Positions 17,208-27,345 of a stretch of 64,000 bases of DNA are shown piece after piece. Below the pieces are notes generated by a model. It made no database searches. It saw nothing but the letters and a program-made list of their open reading frames with translations, and was not told where the DNA came from. Within the stretch, counting starts at the first letter, position 1; every line of letters begins with the position of its first letter. Position numbers and translations under genes: made by a program. The stretch spans positions 1 through 64,000 of the forward strand of contig JAHQVJ010000093.1 in assembly GCA_019634415.1 (NCBI GenBank), in the 5' to 3' direction. This DNA comes from Myxococcales bacterium (GTDB lineage: Bacteria; Myxococcota_A; UBA796; GCA-2862545).

Positions 17208-19193
17208 GTGGACGCCGAGATGCACCGGCGATGCGCGAACACCATCAAGGGGCTCGCGATGGACGCGGTGCAAGCCGCCAACAGCGGCCACCCGGGCATG
17301 CCCATGGGCATGGCAGACGCAGCCATCGTGCTGTGGACCCAGTTCCTGCGATTCGATCCGGAAGCCCCCGACTGGCCCGATCGCGACCGCTTCGTGCTGT
17401 CGGCGGGCCACGGCTCCATGCTGCTGTACGCCCTGTTGCACCTGGCGGGCTACGACCTGAGCCTCGACGACATCAAGGCGTTCCGGCAGTGGGGAAGCCG
17501 CACACCGGGCCACCCGGAGGTGGGAGAGACGCCGGGCGTGGAGACCACCACCGGCCCTCTGGGGCAGGGCTTCGCCAACGCCGTGGGGATGGCCATCGCC
17601 GAGCGCACCCTGCGTGACACCTTCGGCGCCGAGCTGTGCGATCACCGCATCTTCGGGATCTGCAGCGACGGGGACCTGATGGAGGGGATCTCCAGCGAGG
17701 CAGCCTCGCTGGCAGGCCACCTGGGGCTCGGCCGCATCGTCATGCTGTACGACGACAACAAGATCAGCATCGACGGCTCCACCGAGCTCACCTTCACCGA
17801 GGACGTTCCCGGCCGCATGCGGGCCATGGGCTGGCACGTGCTGCAGGTGGACGGCCACGATCCGGCCCAGATCGCCCAGGCCATCGAGGCGGCCATCGCT
17901 CATGCCGAGCAGCCCTCGCTGGTGTGCTGCAAGACCGTGATCGGTCAGGGCTCGCCTTCCTTCGAGGGCACCTCCAAGACTCACGGCGCCCCCCTGGGCC
18001 ACGACGAGGTGCGCGCCACGAAGACCCGGCTCGGTATGGATCCCGACGCCACCTTCGCCGTTCCCGCCGATGTCTCGACGGCCTTCCGGAGCGCCGCGGC
18101 GGCCGAGCTGCGCGAGTCCTGGGAGGCCCGCGTGGCGGATCACCCACGCGGCTCCGAGTTCCGCGCCTGGCTCGAGCCCGACTGGTCCGCTCTGGCCGAT
18201 CGTGTGGAGTGGCCGAGCTTCGAAGCCGGCACGTCGCTGGCCACCCGCAAGGCCTCGGCAGCGTGCCTCAAGGCCATCACCGCCGCGGTCCCCTTCCTGA
18301 TCGGGGGCTCCGCCGATCTCGCGGGCTCGAACGGCACGGCCATCGGCGCCCAGGCCTTGTCGTCCGCTGGCTTCGCCGGCGCCAACACGGTGCACTTCGG
18401 CGTGCGCGAGCACGCCATGGGCGCCATCTGCAACGGCATGGCGCTGCACGGCGGCGTGCGGCCCTACAACGCCACCTTCCTGGCCTTCCACGACTACCAG
18501 CGACCGGCGGTTCGGCTGTCGGGCCTGATGCACCAGCCCGTGCTCTACATCTACACCCACGACTCGGTGTTCCTGGGCGAGGACGGCCCCACCCACCAGC
18601 CCATCGCCACGCTGCTGGCGCTGCGTGCCCTTCCCGGCGTGGAGGTGTGGCGCCCCGCCGATGCCACCGAGACCGCCGTGGCCTGGCGCGAGTCGTTGCT
18701 GCGCGTGCAGGGTCCGTCGGCGCTCATCCTCACGCGGCAGGGCTTGCCCGTGCTGGACCGCGAGGCGCTGGCACCGTCGAGCGCTGTGCGCCGCGGGGGC
18801 TACGTGCTCTCGGAGGCCCCGACCACCGAAGACGGCAGTGCGGACGAGCCACAGGTGGTCTTGATCGGGACCGGCTCCGAGGTCGCCACCTGCATGGCTG
18901 CTCAGCAGCTGCTGGCCGACTCGGGTGTGGCCGCGCGGGTGGTGTCGATGCCCTGCCGTGAGCGCTTCGCACGCGAGGACGCGGTCTACCGAGACGCAGT
19001 GTGCCCTCCGGGCGTGCCGCGGGTGAGCGTGGAGGCAGCCGTCACCTTGGGGTGGCATCGCTGGATCGGCGACGGCGGAGTGGCGCTCGGCATCGACCAC
19101 TACGGTGTCTCCGCCCCCGCCAAGGTGATCGCCGAGCGGCTCGGGTTCACCCCCGAGCGTGTGGCCGACGCCGTGAGGAGCCTGCTTTCGTGA
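17208..19193 (+). CDS. tkt: Transketolase
   Basis: 661 aa, normal length. Transfers two-carbon units between sugar phosphates in the pentose phosphate pathway using thiamine diphosphate. Motifs: early [10 protein letters not shown] and [15 protein letters not shown], the diphosphate-binding [13 protein letters not shown] with [16 protein letters not shown], and the pyrimidine-domain [20 protein letters not shown]. The GTG start has GAGGAGGCGG close upstream. The stop overlaps the next gene in GTGA, so the SprT-like and GNAT genes are probably co-translated. No unusual residue changes seen. Confidence 0.97.
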   Translation: MDAEMHRRCANTIKGLAMDAVQAANSGHPGMPMGMADAAIVLWTQFLRFDPEAPDWPDRDRFVLSAGHGSMLLYALLHLAGYDLSLDDIKAFRQWGSRTPGHPEVGETPGVETTTGPLGQGFANAVGMAIAERTLRDTFGAELCDHRIFGICSDGDLMEGISSEAASLAGHLGLGRIVMLYDDNKISIDGSTELTFTEDVPGRMRAMGWHVLQVDGHDPAQIAQAIEAAIAHAEQPSLVCCKTVIGQGSPSFEGTSKTHGAPLGHDEVRATKTRLGMDPDATFAVPADVSTAFRSAAAAELRESWEARVADHPRGSEFRAWLEPDWSALADRVEWPSFEAGTSLATRKASAACLKAITAAVPFLIGGSADLAGSNGTAIGAQALSSAGFAGANTVHFGVREHAMGAICNGMALHGGVRPYNATFLAFHDYQRPAVRLSGLMHQPVLYIYTHDSVFLGEDGPTHQPIATLLALRALPGVEVWRPADATETAVAWRESLLRVQGPSALILTRQGLPVLDREALAPSSAVRRGGYVLSEAPTTEDGSADEPQVVLIGTGSEVATCMAAQQLLADSGVAARVVSMPCRERFAREDAVYRDAVCPPGVPRVSVEAAVTLGWHRWIGDGGVALGIDHYGVSAPAKVIAERLGFTPERVADAVRSLLS

Positions 19194-19921
19194 GCGACCC
19201 GCGGGTGGAGGTGCGGCTGCGCAGCGGCGTGCCCCACCCCACGGTCGCATTCGATGCAGCGAGGCACCTGGGGCGTCAGGTGGCCTCCCACCACGGACTG
19301 GAACACTGCACCGTGGTGGTCAACGACAACCGCAGGAACGTGATGCGCTGGCGCACCCCACCCACGGAGGTGAGCGTGCACTGGGCGCTGCTCGAGGCCC
19401 CCGACGACGTGGTCGCGGTGCTCGGCGGTGACGCCGAGGCCTGGGATCGCCTGCAGGAGCGACTGCCGCGGCCGAGCGCGGCCACCCTGCGCGCAGCGGG
19501 CGAGGTCCACGATCTGGGAGCGCTCCTGCAACAGGAGCGAGCGCTGTACGCCCGCCTGGCACAACAGCCAGCCCCTTCCCTGGCGGTCACGTGGGGTCGC
19601 TGGCCCACCGTCGCTCCACGCCGCGGGCTGCAGCTCGGATCGTGCGAGGTGAACACGGGCTTGGTGCGGATCCACCCCGTGCTCGATCACGTCGACGTCC
19701 CCGCCTGGTTCGTGGGCTTCGTGCTCTACCACGAGCTGCTCCACGTCGTGCATCAGCCCGTGCGCTCCCGCAAGGGCAGTCGCCGCGCCGTGCACACCGC
19801 CGCGTTTCGGGCCGCCGAGTCCCGCCACCCACAGGCCGCCCGAGCACAGCAGTGGGAGCAGCGACACGTGCGACACCTGCTCGAGCGGTGCCGTCAGCGC
19901 CTTCGGGGATCGAGCCGATGA
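19190..19921 (+). CDS. SprT-like zinc metalloprotease-family protein
   Basis: 243 aa. The metal site HELLHVVH (HExxH, His ~181) is followed at ~25 residues by [10 protein letters not shown], which matches the third ligand region (HxxxF) of SprT/SPRTN-like and M48-like proteins. The N-terminal 100 residues are not recognised. GTG start overlaps the tkt stop (GTGA), and the stop overlaps the GNAT start (ATGA). Eukaryotic SPRTN removes DNA-protein crosslinks; bacterial members are poorly known, so the role is open. Confidence 0.7.
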   Translation: MSDPRVEVRLRSGVPHPTVAFDAARHLGRQVASHHGLEHCTVVVNDNRRNVMRWRTPPTEVSVHWALLEAPDDVVAVLGGDAEAWDRLQERLPRPSAATLRAAGEVHDLGALLQQERALYARLAQQPAPSLAVTWGRWPTVAPRRGLQLGSCEVNTGLVRIHPVLDHVDVPAWFVGFVLYHELLHVVHQPVRSRKGSRRAVHTAAFRAAESRHPQAARAQQWEQRHVRHLLERCRQRLRGSSR

Positions 19922-20445
19922 CCGTGCGCTGGGTGAAGCTCGAGCTGGACCTTGCACAGCTCGACCTCGAACCGCACCGTGCGGCCGTGCAGCGAGTCCT
20001 CGAGACCGGCGTCGAGCTGGTCTCGTTGGCGAGCCTCGGCAGCCAGGAGGAGAACCTCCGACGGCTGTACGAGCTCAACGCCACCTGCTCGGCGGACATC
20101 CCCGACCGTGGGACGTTCCATACCTGGGAGGCGTATCGGAGACTGCGGATCGACGTACCTGGGTTCGATCCAGCGCTCGTCACCTTGGCCCGCGCGGACC
20201 AGGCGTGGATCGGCATGGCCGCCACCTCCGACCACGGGGCCCGCGGCTTCGCCTTCAACGAGATGACGGGCGTGCTCCGCCCCCACCGCCAACGTGGAAT
20301 CGCGATGGCCCTGAAGGTGGTCAACCTCGAGGCCACAGTCCGAGCCGGTGTCTCCGTGGTCCGCACCATCCACCATCCCGACAACGAAGGGATCATCCAG
20401 CTGAACCGGAGCTTGGGGTACACGGAGCCTGCCTCCCCTTGGTGA
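19918..20445 (+). CDS. GNAT-family N-acetyltransferase
   Basis: 175 aa. Acetyl-CoA binding motif A is seen as TGVLRPHRQRGIAMALK (R/QxxGxA type), followed by the motif B region RTIHHPDNEGIIQLNRSLGYT, where the N-x-x-x-x-x-x-x-N-x-x-x-GY pattern is characteristic. The substrate cannot be predicted; the substrate-binding N-terminal half is not similar to a named enzyme. ATGA overlap with the SprT-like gene indicates coupled translation. Confidence 0.8.
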   Translation: MTVRWVKLELDLAQLDLEPHRAAVQRVLETGVELVSLASLGSQEENLRRLYELNATCSADIPDRGTFHTWEAYRRLRIDVPGFDPALVTLARADQAWIGMAATSDHGARGFAFNEMTGVLRPHRQRGIAMALKVVNLEATVRAGVSVVRTIHHPDNEGIIQLNRSLGYTEPASPW

Positions 20446-20493
20446 GACCCGCAGGGAGCTTCCCGCATCAGCCCAGGCACGCTACAAGGCGGG

Positions 20494-21195
20494 ATGCCAC
20501 AGCACGAACCGCTGGAGAAGCTCGTCGCCCATCGCGCCGCGCTGTCTCGCCGCCTCGCCAAGCACGCCATCCGCCGCGGACGCGTGTCGGTGGATGGCAA
20601 CACGTGTACCGAGCCACGCCAGCGGGTGGCGCCCACCATCGCCCTCACGCTCGATGGCGCTCCCCTCGCCGCTGCTCCCCCGGTGGCCCTGTGGCACAAG
20701 CCCGCCGGCGTGCACTGCACCGTGCGCGATCCCCACGGCAGGCCCTCCCTGGAGTCCGCCGCCAAGGATCTGCTCGACCTCAAGCTTCATCCCGTGGGCA
20801 GACTGGACGCCGACACCAGCGGCCTGCTCTTGTTCGCGGCGGAGGGGAAGCTCACCCAGCGGCTGCTGCACCCCAAGCATGCCGTGCCCCGGACCTATGT
20901 GGCCGCCGTGGAGGGCAGCCCCGGACCAACGCTGACGGAGTGCCTGCAGGAGGGTGTGCGCACCGCTCTGGGCGTGTTCGCCGCCGAGAGCGTGGAGATT
21001 CACGGCACCACGGTCACCCTCACCGTCCGCGAGGGCAAGCACCGAATGGTGCGCCGCATGCTCGCCAACGCTGGCCACCCCGTGGTGGATCTGCGTCGGA
21101 TCGCCTTCGGTCCCTTTCAGCTCGGCGAGCTGCCCACCGGCCAGTGGCGACCACCGGAAGACGACGAGGCCACCTGGCTCGACGCCCTCACCTGA
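20494..21195 (+). CDS. RsuA/RluB-type pseudouridine synthase
   Basis: 233 aa. An S4 RNA-binding domain (~1-55, with LSRRLAKHAIRRGRVSVDG) is followed by the catalytic domain with GRLDADTSGLL, whose first Asp is the nucleophile of this family. KPAGVHCTVRD and EGKHRMVRRML are further family motifs. It converts a uridine in rRNA to pseudouridine; the site (16S U516-like or 23S) is not decided. Its last 8 bases overlap the convergent lipoprotein gene as TCACCTGA. TACAAG lies five bases before the ATG, so the transcript may have a very short leader. Confidence 0.88.
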   Translation: MPQHEPLEKLVAHRAALSRRLAKHAIRRGRVSVDGNTCTEPRQRVAPTIALTLDGAPLAAAPPVALWHKPAGVHCTVRDPHGRPSLESAAKDLLDLKLHPVGRLDADTSGLLLFAAEGKLTQRLLHPKHAVPRTYVAAVEGSPGPTLTECLQEGVRTALGVFAAESVEIHGTTVTLTVREGKHRMVRRMLANAGHPVVDLRRIAFGPFQLGELPTGQWRPPEDDEATWLDALT

Positions 21196-22198
21196 CCCCC
21201 ACCACCCCCCAGATCCGGATCCGCCCTCCGTCTCCTGCGGTGGCCAGGTACGTCCCGTCCTGGGAGAACGTCGCTGCCAGAACCCGCCCCATGTCGGCCT
21301 TCTGCTCCTTGAGCAGGGCACGGCCTGCCGAGTCGTAGATCAGCACCTGACCCGTCCAGGTGCCCACGGCGAGCAGGTCCCCCGTTGGATGGTAGGCCAG
21401 CGTGCTGGCTGCTCCCTGGATGGGTGTCTGCAGCCGCGTCTCCAGCAGTCCCTCCCAGACCGTCACGCGGGTGGTGGCCACCGCCAGGTGGTTCGCGTGG
21501 GGGCGCACGGCCAGGGCGAAGGTCTTCTCCTCCCGCTTGGACCACGACTCCCCGGGGGTGAGGGTGTCTCCGTGCAGCGCGTGGGTGCCCAGGCCATCCC
21601 CACAGACCACGATGTCGTCCTCGCGCACCGTGACGTCGAGGATGCTCCCTCCGGTGTTCCGACGGGCCAGCAGCGCCCCGTCCGCCACGTGCCAGCGCCG
21701 CACCCAGCCGTCTGCGCCACCCGAGAAGACGTCGTCGTGCTCGTCGCGAACCGTGAGCGCCGAGGCACCGCCCGTGTGGTGCTGATCGGCCTTGGTGGTC
21801 CACCTCAGCTGGCCATTGAGGTCGTAGGCACGCAACGCGCCGGACTCGAACCCCAGCACCATCTGGGTGGCCCGCGACGACCACGCGGCCGAGCGAACGG
21901 GCTCGGTGGTCGGGATGCTGCGGGTGGTGCCCTTCGAAACGTCCCACCGCTGGATCTGGTTGATCTCCCCCACCGCGTACAGCGATCCCGCTGCATCGAA
22001 GACCTCGTGGATGGCGCCACTCTCGCCGGGCACACACAGCGTGCCGACGAGCTCTAGGCGCTCGGCGTTGGCGGTGGTGATGGGCGCGAGGGGGACGTCG
22101 ATGGCAGACAGCTCACATCCACCTCCATCCGATCGGGTTGCCGGAACCCAGTCGGTCTGGGTTCCGCGACAGGCCATCATCCACAACATCGCCCACAC
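21188..22198 (-). CDS. WD40-like beta-propeller lipoprotein
   Basis: 336 aa from GTG at 22198, chosen because GGAGGG lies seven bases upstream; ATG at 22189 is also possible. A short hydrophobic leader ends in MMAC, a plausible but minimal lipoprotein signal. The rest has WD40-type blades: QIQRWDVSKG, GALRAYDLNGQLRW, GWVRRWHVADGALL, GQVLIYDSAGRALL and GRIRIWGVVG. It probably serves as a binding platform at the inner or outer membrane. It follows proS on the same strand after 41 bases. Confidence 0.7.
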   Translation of the reverse strand: MWAMLWMMACRGTQTDWVPATRSDGGGCELSAIDVPLAPITTANAERLELVGTLCVPGESGAIHEVFDAAGSLYAVGEINQIQRWDVSKGTTRSIPTTEPVRSAAWSSRATQMVLGFESGALRAYDLNGQLRWTTKADQHHTGGASALTVRDEHDDVFSGGADGWVRRWHVADGALLARRNTGGSILDVTVREDDIVVCGDGLGTHALHGDTLTPGESWSKREEKTFALAVRPHANHLAVATTRVTVWEGLLETRLQTPIQGAASTLAYHPTGDLLAVGTWTGQVLIYDSAGRALLKEQKADMGRVLAATFSQDGTYLATAGDGGRIRIWGVVGVR

Positions 22199-22239
22199 AG
22201 CTCGTCCCTCCGCCGCGCAGCATAATCGAGGAATGCAGG

Positions 22240-23715
22240 TCAGTAGGCCCGCGCGAACAACGCCCACTCTCGTGCCGGCTTCCCAGTGAGTGGACACGTC
22301 AGGCCCTCCACGGAGTCCTGTTCCTGCGGGAAGCAGCGGATCGTGGCCTTGGTCTCTTCCTTCACGCGATCCTCGTCGGCGTCGTCCCCACCCCAGGCCA
22401 CGCGGTAGAAGCCGGGCCGCTCCTCGAGTCCCTTGACGAAGTCCTCGCGAGACTCGGCCGTGAAGGTGTGGGACTCCCGGTGGTCCAGCGCGCGCTGCAG
22501 CATGTCGCCCTGCATCTCGTCGAGCACCTGCTGCACGGTGGCCAGTGCATCGTCGAAGGCGATGGCGAACTTGTCGCCGCCGGTGCGGCGCTTCGCGAAG
22601 GCCTGCCCCTTCGCCACGTCCCGCGGCCCCACCTCCAGGCGCAGCGGCACGCCCTTCTGCTCCCACTCGAAGAACTTGGCGCCCACGCGCAGGTTGTCGC
22701 GGTCGTCCACCCGCACCCGAACGTGGGGCTTCAGGGTCGCATGCAGTCCGTCCACCGCAGCCATGACCTCGTCCCGGTCCTTGGCCTTGTAGACCGGCAC
22801 GATCACGACCTGGATCGGCGCAACCGCCGGGGGCAGCACCAGCCCTTCGTCGTCGGAGTGCGTCATCACCAGCGCGCCCACCAGGCGAGTGCTCACACCC
22901 CAGGAGGTGGCCCACACGTGCTCGCGCTCGCCGTCCACGTTCTGGAAGGTGACGTCGAAGGCCTTGGCGAAGTTCTGCCCCAGGAAGTGGCTCGTGCCCG
23001 ACTGCAGCGCCCAGCCGTCCTGCATGAGCGCCTCGATGGTGTAGGTCTCCACGGCCCCCGCGAAGCGCTCGCGCGCGCTCTTGCGCCCCTTCACCACCGG
23101 AATCGCCAGCACCTCCTCGGCGAAGGAGGCGTAGACGTCGAGCATCTTCAGCGTCTCCTCCTCCGCCTCCTCGCGGGTGGCGTGGGCGGTGTGCCCCTCC
23201 TGCCAGAGGAACTCCGACGTGCGCAGGAAGGGACGGGTCTTCATCTCCCACCGCATCACGTTGGCCCACTGGTTCACCAGGATGGGCAGATCCCGCCAGC
23301 TGTCGATCCAGCGACCGTACATGTGCCAGATCATCGTCTCGGAGGTGGGCCGGATCACCAAGGGCTCCTCGAGCTTGCTGGCGGGATCCGGCTCCACGCC
23401 ACCGCCCTCCTTCGAGCGCAGGCGGTGGTGCGTGACCAGCGCGCACTCCTTGGCGAACCCCTCCACGTGCTCCGCCTCGCGCGACAGGAACGACATCGGG
23501 ATCAGGAGGGGGAAGTAGGCGTTGACGTGGCCCGTGGCCTTGAACCGCTCGTCGAGCCCGCGCTGGATGGCCTCCCAGATGGCATAGCCGTGAGGCTTGA
23601 GGACCTTACATCCGCGCACAGGGGCGTCGTCCACCAGGTCACCGCGTGCGATGACGTCGCGGTACCACTGGCTATAGTCTTCGGAACGCGGTGTAACGCC
23701 CTTGTCCTGGGCCAT
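22240..23715 (-). CDS. proS: Prolyl-tRNA synthetase, ProS type 3
   Basis: 491 aa. Charges tRNA-Pro in the cytoplasm. It is the archaeal/eukaryotic-type enzyme without the editing insertion of the E. coli form. Class II motif 1 is around [22 protein letters not shown], motif 2 covers [19 protein letters not shown] with [16 protein letters not shown], and motif 3 lies near [14 protein letters not shown]. The C-terminal extension ends WALFARAY, as type 3 enzymes do (a tyrosine terminus). GGAGG precedes the ATG. Divergent from the UbiB-type gene (76 bases). Confidence 0.95.
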   Translation of the reverse strand: MAQDKGVTPRSEDYSQWYRDVIARGDLVDDAPVRGCKVLKPHGYAIWEAIQRGLDERFKATGHVNAYFPLLIPMSFLSREAEHVEGFAKECALVTHHRLRSKEGGGVEPDPASKLEEPLVIRPTSETMIWHMYGRWIDSWRDLPILVNQWANVMRWEMKTRPFLRTSEFLWQEGHTAHATREEAEEETLKMLDVYASFAEEVLAIPVVKGRKSARERFAGAVETYTIEALMQDGWALQSGTSHFLGQNFAKAFDVTFQNVDGEREHVWATSWGVSTRLVGALVMTHSDDEGLVLPPAVAPIQVVIVPVYKAKDRDEVMAAVDGLHATLKPHVRVRVDDRDNLRVGAKFFEWEQKGVPLRLEVGPRDVAKGQAFAKRRTGGDKFAIAFDDALATVQQVLDEMQGDMLQRALDHRESHTFTAESREDFVKGLEERPGFYRVAWGGDDADEDRVKEETKATIRCFPQEQDSVEGLTCPLTGKPAREWALFARAY

Positions 23716-23791
23716 CGTCTTGCCTCCGGGTCGTCCGAGAGTGAGCAGCTGCCCCTAACTACCTGGCCGCGCCGACGGGATAGAAACGTAG

Positions 23792-25537
23792 ATGTCTCAA
23801 GCTCCCACCAAGACCATCCAGGTCCAGGACCTTCCCCGGATCAACGAGATCTCGATGGTGTTGGCACGCAACGGCTTCGGCCACCTGCTGCACCTGGTGG
23901 GCATGGCCAACATGTTGCCCGGCGACGCGAAGGTCTCGGCCGACACCCTCGCCCGCCGCCTTCGCCAGGTCCTGGTGGAGCTCGGTCCCACCTTCGTGAA
24001 GCTCGGCCAGGTGCTCTCGGTCCGACCCGACATCCTGCCCCGCGACGTGCTGGTGGAGTTCGAGTCCCTGCAAGACCGTGTGCCACCCATGGCTCCCGAG
24101 GACGTGCAGTGGATGATCGAGCGAGAGCTCGACCAGCCCGTGGACGACGTCTTCACGGAGATCCATCCAGAGCCGTTGGGCTCGGCGTCCATCGCCCAGG
24201 TGCATCGCGCCACCCTGAAGACGGGCGAGACGGTGGCCATCAAGCTGCAGCGACGAGGCATCGAGCGGACCATCCGCAGCGACCTGTCGATCCTGTACAC
24301 CCTGGCCAACCTCGCCGAGGACCGGCTGGTGCTCCCGGGCATGCACACGCCCAGGGCCATCGTGCGGGAGTTCGACCTGGCCATCAGCCGAGAGCTGGAC
24401 TTCCTGCAGGAGCTCCAGAGTGCGGAGCGCCTGCGCAAGCACTTCGCCGAGCTCGACGTGGACGTCGGGGTTCCCCGCATGTTCCGCGAGTGGAGCAGTC
24501 GCCGGCTGCTCGTGATGGAGCTGGTGGAGGGCCAGCCCCTGAAGCAGGTGATGCGCGAGCTGGACCCGCAGAGCCAAGCCGCCAGTCGCCTGGCCCACGC
24601 CATCATGGAGTGCACCTACCGCCAGGCCTTCGACTTCGGCTTCTTTCATGGCGACCCCCACCCCGGCAACCTCTACGTCACCGACGAGGGCCGCCTGATG
24701 TACCTCGACTTCGGCGTGATGGGCACGCTGACGGGGGCCATGCAGGACACCATCATCAGCGCCTTCACGTCCATGGTCTTCCGAGACGCCGAGACCCTGG
24801 CGATGACGATCTACCGCGCAGGCGCCACCCGCGGACGCGTGGATCTGAAGGCCTTCGTCGACGAGCTCGAGCGCAAGATGCTTCAGTACTACGGCGCGAG
24901 CCTCGACGATCTGGCCGACCCCACGACCTTCATGGAGATCGTGGAGCTGTGCAGCAAGTACCACATCTCGCTGCCCCCCGAGTTCGCCGTGCTGTCGCGC
25001 ACCGTCACCCTGGTGGAGGGCGCCATCCGGCAGCTCATGCCGGACGTGGACATCGTGGAGGAGGTCACGCCGTACGCGCAGCGGCTCATGTCGCGGCGGT
25101 TCTCTCCAGAGCGGGTGGCCCACGACGCTGCCCGGCTGATGACGCAGTTCCAGGGCCACTTCCGCGATCTGCCCACCCAGGTCAATCAGACGCTGATGGA
25201 CCTGGAGGGGGGCAACATCACCATCGTCACCAAGGACCCCGACGCCGCCTTGCTCCGCGAGGAGATCCGAAACGCGGTCCTCCGGCTGTCGATGGCCGCC
25301 GCGGCGTCCACGGTCACCCTGGGGTCGTTGCTCTTCCTGGCGGCGTGGTCCCCTGCCCCCTTTGGCATCCCCGTCTTCGGCGTGCTCGGCTTCGGGGGAC
25401 TGCTGCTGGGCCTGTCCCTGTTTGGAGCACTGGGCATCCACGTCGTCTTCTTCCGCTTTTTCTCGCTGACGTACTGGCGGCGCATCTTCCTCGGCATCGT
25501 GTACTTCTTCCGCTGGCGACGCGTCGACTCCGACTGA
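23792..25537 (+). CDS. ABC1/UbiB-family atypical kinase
   Basis: 581 aa, membrane-associated. Family motifs: FVKLGQVLSVRPDILP (KxGQ), ALA-loop-like GSASIAQVHRA, AIKLQRRG, EFDLAISRELDFLQE, HGDPHPGN and YLDFGVMG. Two hydrophobic helices close the protein (~505-550), the usual UbiB topology. UbiB supports quinone biosynthesis, but many bacterial members have unknown targets; no ubi or men genes are nearby. There is no ribosome site before the ATG, and TAGAAA lies five bases upstream, consistent with a leaderless mRNA. Confidence 0.88.
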   Translation: MSQAPTKTIQVQDLPRINEISMVLARNGFGHLLHLVGMANMLPGDAKVSADTLARRLRQVLVELGPTFVKLGQVLSVRPDILPRDVLVEFESLQDRVPPMAPEDVQWMIERELDQPVDDVFTEIHPEPLGSASIAQVHRATLKTGETVAIKLQRRGIERTIRSDLSILYTLANLAEDRLVLPGMHTPRAIVREFDLAISRELDFLQELQSAERLRKHFAELDVDVGVPRMFREWSSRRLLVMELVEGQPLKQVMRELDPQSQAASRLAHAIMECTYRQAFDFGFFHGDPHPGNLYVTDEGRLMYLDFGVMGTLTGAMQDTIISAFTSMVFRDAETLAMTIYRAGATRGRVDLKAFVDELERKMLQYYGASLDDLADPTTFMEIVELCSKYHISLPPEFAVLSRTVTLVEGAIRQLMPDVDIVEEVTPYAQRLMSRRFSPERVAHDAARLMTQFQGHFRDLPTQVNQTLMDLEGGNITIVTKDPDAALLREEIRNAVLRLSMAAAASTVTLGSLLFLAAWSPAPFGIPVFGVLGFGGLLLGLSLFGALGIHVVFFRFFSLTYWRRIFLGIVYFFRWRRVDSD

Positions 25538-25695
25538 CGAAGGGCGCGCTCGACGGACCGATTGCCTCAGCCCTCAAGTGCGCCGCCACGGCACCGATTG
25601 AGGACCGAACCTCCGTGCACGGCTTGTGATAGGTTTCCGGAGGGCCCCCAGACGGGGTTGCCACGCGTGCACTCGCGGCCCAGGAGCATCCACCG

Positions 25696-27336
25696 GTGGC
25701 GACAAAGCTCGAGTTCTCGCGGGGCGAGGTGATCGCTCAGAAGTACGAGGTCGTCGATCTGCTGGACGAGAGCCCGCTGGGCGTCACGTACCGGGCCAAG
25801 CACCTCCGCAACGGACTGTACGTCCGCATCACGATGCTCAACCCGAAGTGTGCCGGTCCCGAGCACAAGGCTCGCATCGTGTCGAGCTTCAACTCGGTCC
25901 AGAGCCTCGATCACCCCCACCTGTGCAAGGTCGGGGAGCTCGGCGAGCACAACGGCATCGCGTTCTACACCTTCGAGGACTTCGAAGGGCAGACCCTGCG
26001 GGAGCTCCTGCAGGAGTACCGCATCAACAGCAAGACCTTCGCGGTCAAGGAAGCGGCCCAGATCTGCATGCAGATCCTCGAGGCCCTAAGCGAGATGCAT
26101 CGCCACGGCCTGGTGATGCGCGCACTGCGGCCCGAGTACGTGCTGGTCAACGTTCGCTGGACTGGGCCGCGCCGCCAGACCTTCGTGGCCCAGACCAAGC
26201 TCACCGGCGGGGGCCTGCTCGATCTGGTGCCCACCGAGGTGCTGGCCGAGGACGAGTTCACTCGCGGCGAGGCCCAGTACCTGGCGCCAGAGCTCAAGAG
26301 CTTCGATCCCGTCCCCACCCCCCGCTCCGACGTCTACTCCGTGGGGGTCATCTTCTACGAGCTGCTGGTGGGCCAGGCCCCCATCGGCACGTTCCAGCTG
26401 CCCAAGATGCGGCGCCCCGATCTGCCGGACCACGTCAACGACGTGGTGGACCTCGCCCTGGGACAGGCCCCCGAGGACCGCTACCCGAGCACGCAGGACT
26501 TCATCTACGACATCCAGCGCACCTTCCAGGACGCGAGCCTCGACGAGGATCTGCCGCGGCGACCGCTGGTCACCCCCATCGGCTGGGGGCTGGCGCTGGT
26601 CCTCGTCGCCTTCATCGGGGTCATCTTGTTCAACCTGCGACCAGACCAGGCCAAGCTCGACGAGGCACGCGACGCGGAGCTCCGCAAGGAGGTCTTCGAT
26701 CAGATCCAGGCGACGCGCCCTCCCCCCGAGGTCTTCAAGGCCATGTACGCGCGGCATCCGCAGAACATGATCTACATCCCGGAGGGTCCGTTCCTGGCTG
26801 GCCGCCTCAACTCGGAGCCCGACATCGGGCTGGGGGCAGGCCCCATCGCCGAGAAGCGCTCCACCAAGGGCTTCTTGATCGACGTGTTCGAGTACCCGAA
26901 CCTCAAGGGGGCCAAGCCGACCTTCGGCCTGACCTACTCCGAGGCCGAGGCGCTGTGCGAGGAGCGAGGCAAGCGCTTGTGCACGGCCGACGAGTGGGAG
27001 CGGGCCTGCAAGGGCCCCTGGTCGAGAATCTACAGCTACGGGGACTATTTCGACCCCGAGTATTGCGGTAATGGGGTAGAAGACCCGTACCCGTCAGGCA
27101 CGCGCGAGCAATGCAAGTCGGAGTACGGCTTGTTCGACATCTCGGGGGGATTCCGCGAGTGGACGAGCACGTCTCCGAAGAAGGGTCGCGCGTTGGTGAA
27201 GGGTGGTCTGAAGAGCTCCCCAGAGAAGGGCACGCGCTGCTCGATGGCCACGGACGAGTCCACTGGATTCGCCGATCAGTCCATCAGCTTCCGCTGCTGC
27301 CGCAACCCCGACGCGCCCCCGGTCGCGCAAGAATAG
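25696..27336 (+). CDS. Pseudokinase fused to formylglycine-generating-enzyme (SUMF1) domain
   Basis: 546 aa from GTG with GGAG just upstream. Residues ~10-280 have a Ser/Thr kinase fold with YLAPELKSFDPVPTPRSDVYSVGVIFYELLVG intact, but the ATP lysine motif reads YVRIT, HRDLKP reads MRALRP, and DFG reads TGG. It is therefore a pseudokinase. One membrane helix (~294-316) leads to an extracytoplasmic SUMF1/FGE-like domain (~350-540) with IYIPEGPFLAG, GKRLCTADEWERACKG and SGGFREWTS. Whether the SUMF1 part is catalytic is not settled; several delta-type proteins use this fold for binding only. Followed after 9 bases by the lipase gene. Confidence 0.85.
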   Translation: MATKLEFSRGEVIAQKYEVVDLLDESPLGVTYRAKHLRNGLYVRITMLNPKCAGPEHKARIVSSFNSVQSLDHPHLCKVGELGEHNGIAFYTFEDFEGQTLRELLQEYRINSKTFAVKEAAQICMQILEALSEMHRHGLVMRALRPEYVLVNVRWTGPRRQTFVAQTKLTGGGLLDLVPTEVLAEDEFTRGEAQYLAPELKSFDPVPTPRSDVYSVGVIFYELLVGQAPIGTFQLPKMRRPDLPDHVNDVVDLALGQAPEDRYPSTQDFIYDIQRTFQDASLDEDLPRRPLVTPIGWGLALVLVAFIGVILFNLRPDQAKLDEARDAELRKEVFDQIQATRPPPEVFKAMYARHPQNMIYIPEGPFLAGRLNSEPDIGLGAGPIAEKRSTKGFLIDVFEYPNLKGAKPTFGLTYSEAEALCEERGKRLCTADEWERACKGPWSRIYSYGDYFDPEYCGNGVEDPYPSGTREQCKSEYGLFDISGGFREWTSTSPKKGRALVKGGLKSSPEKGTRCSMATDESTGFADQSISFRCCRNPDAPPVAQE

Positions 27337-27345
27337 GCTTCCCTC

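Noticed and set aside
25557-25600. ACCGATTG direct repeat (25557 and 25593) before the pseudokinase-SUMF1 gene
   Set aside because: Only 8 bases at 36-base spacing, likely chance in a GC-rich leader; kept only as a note.
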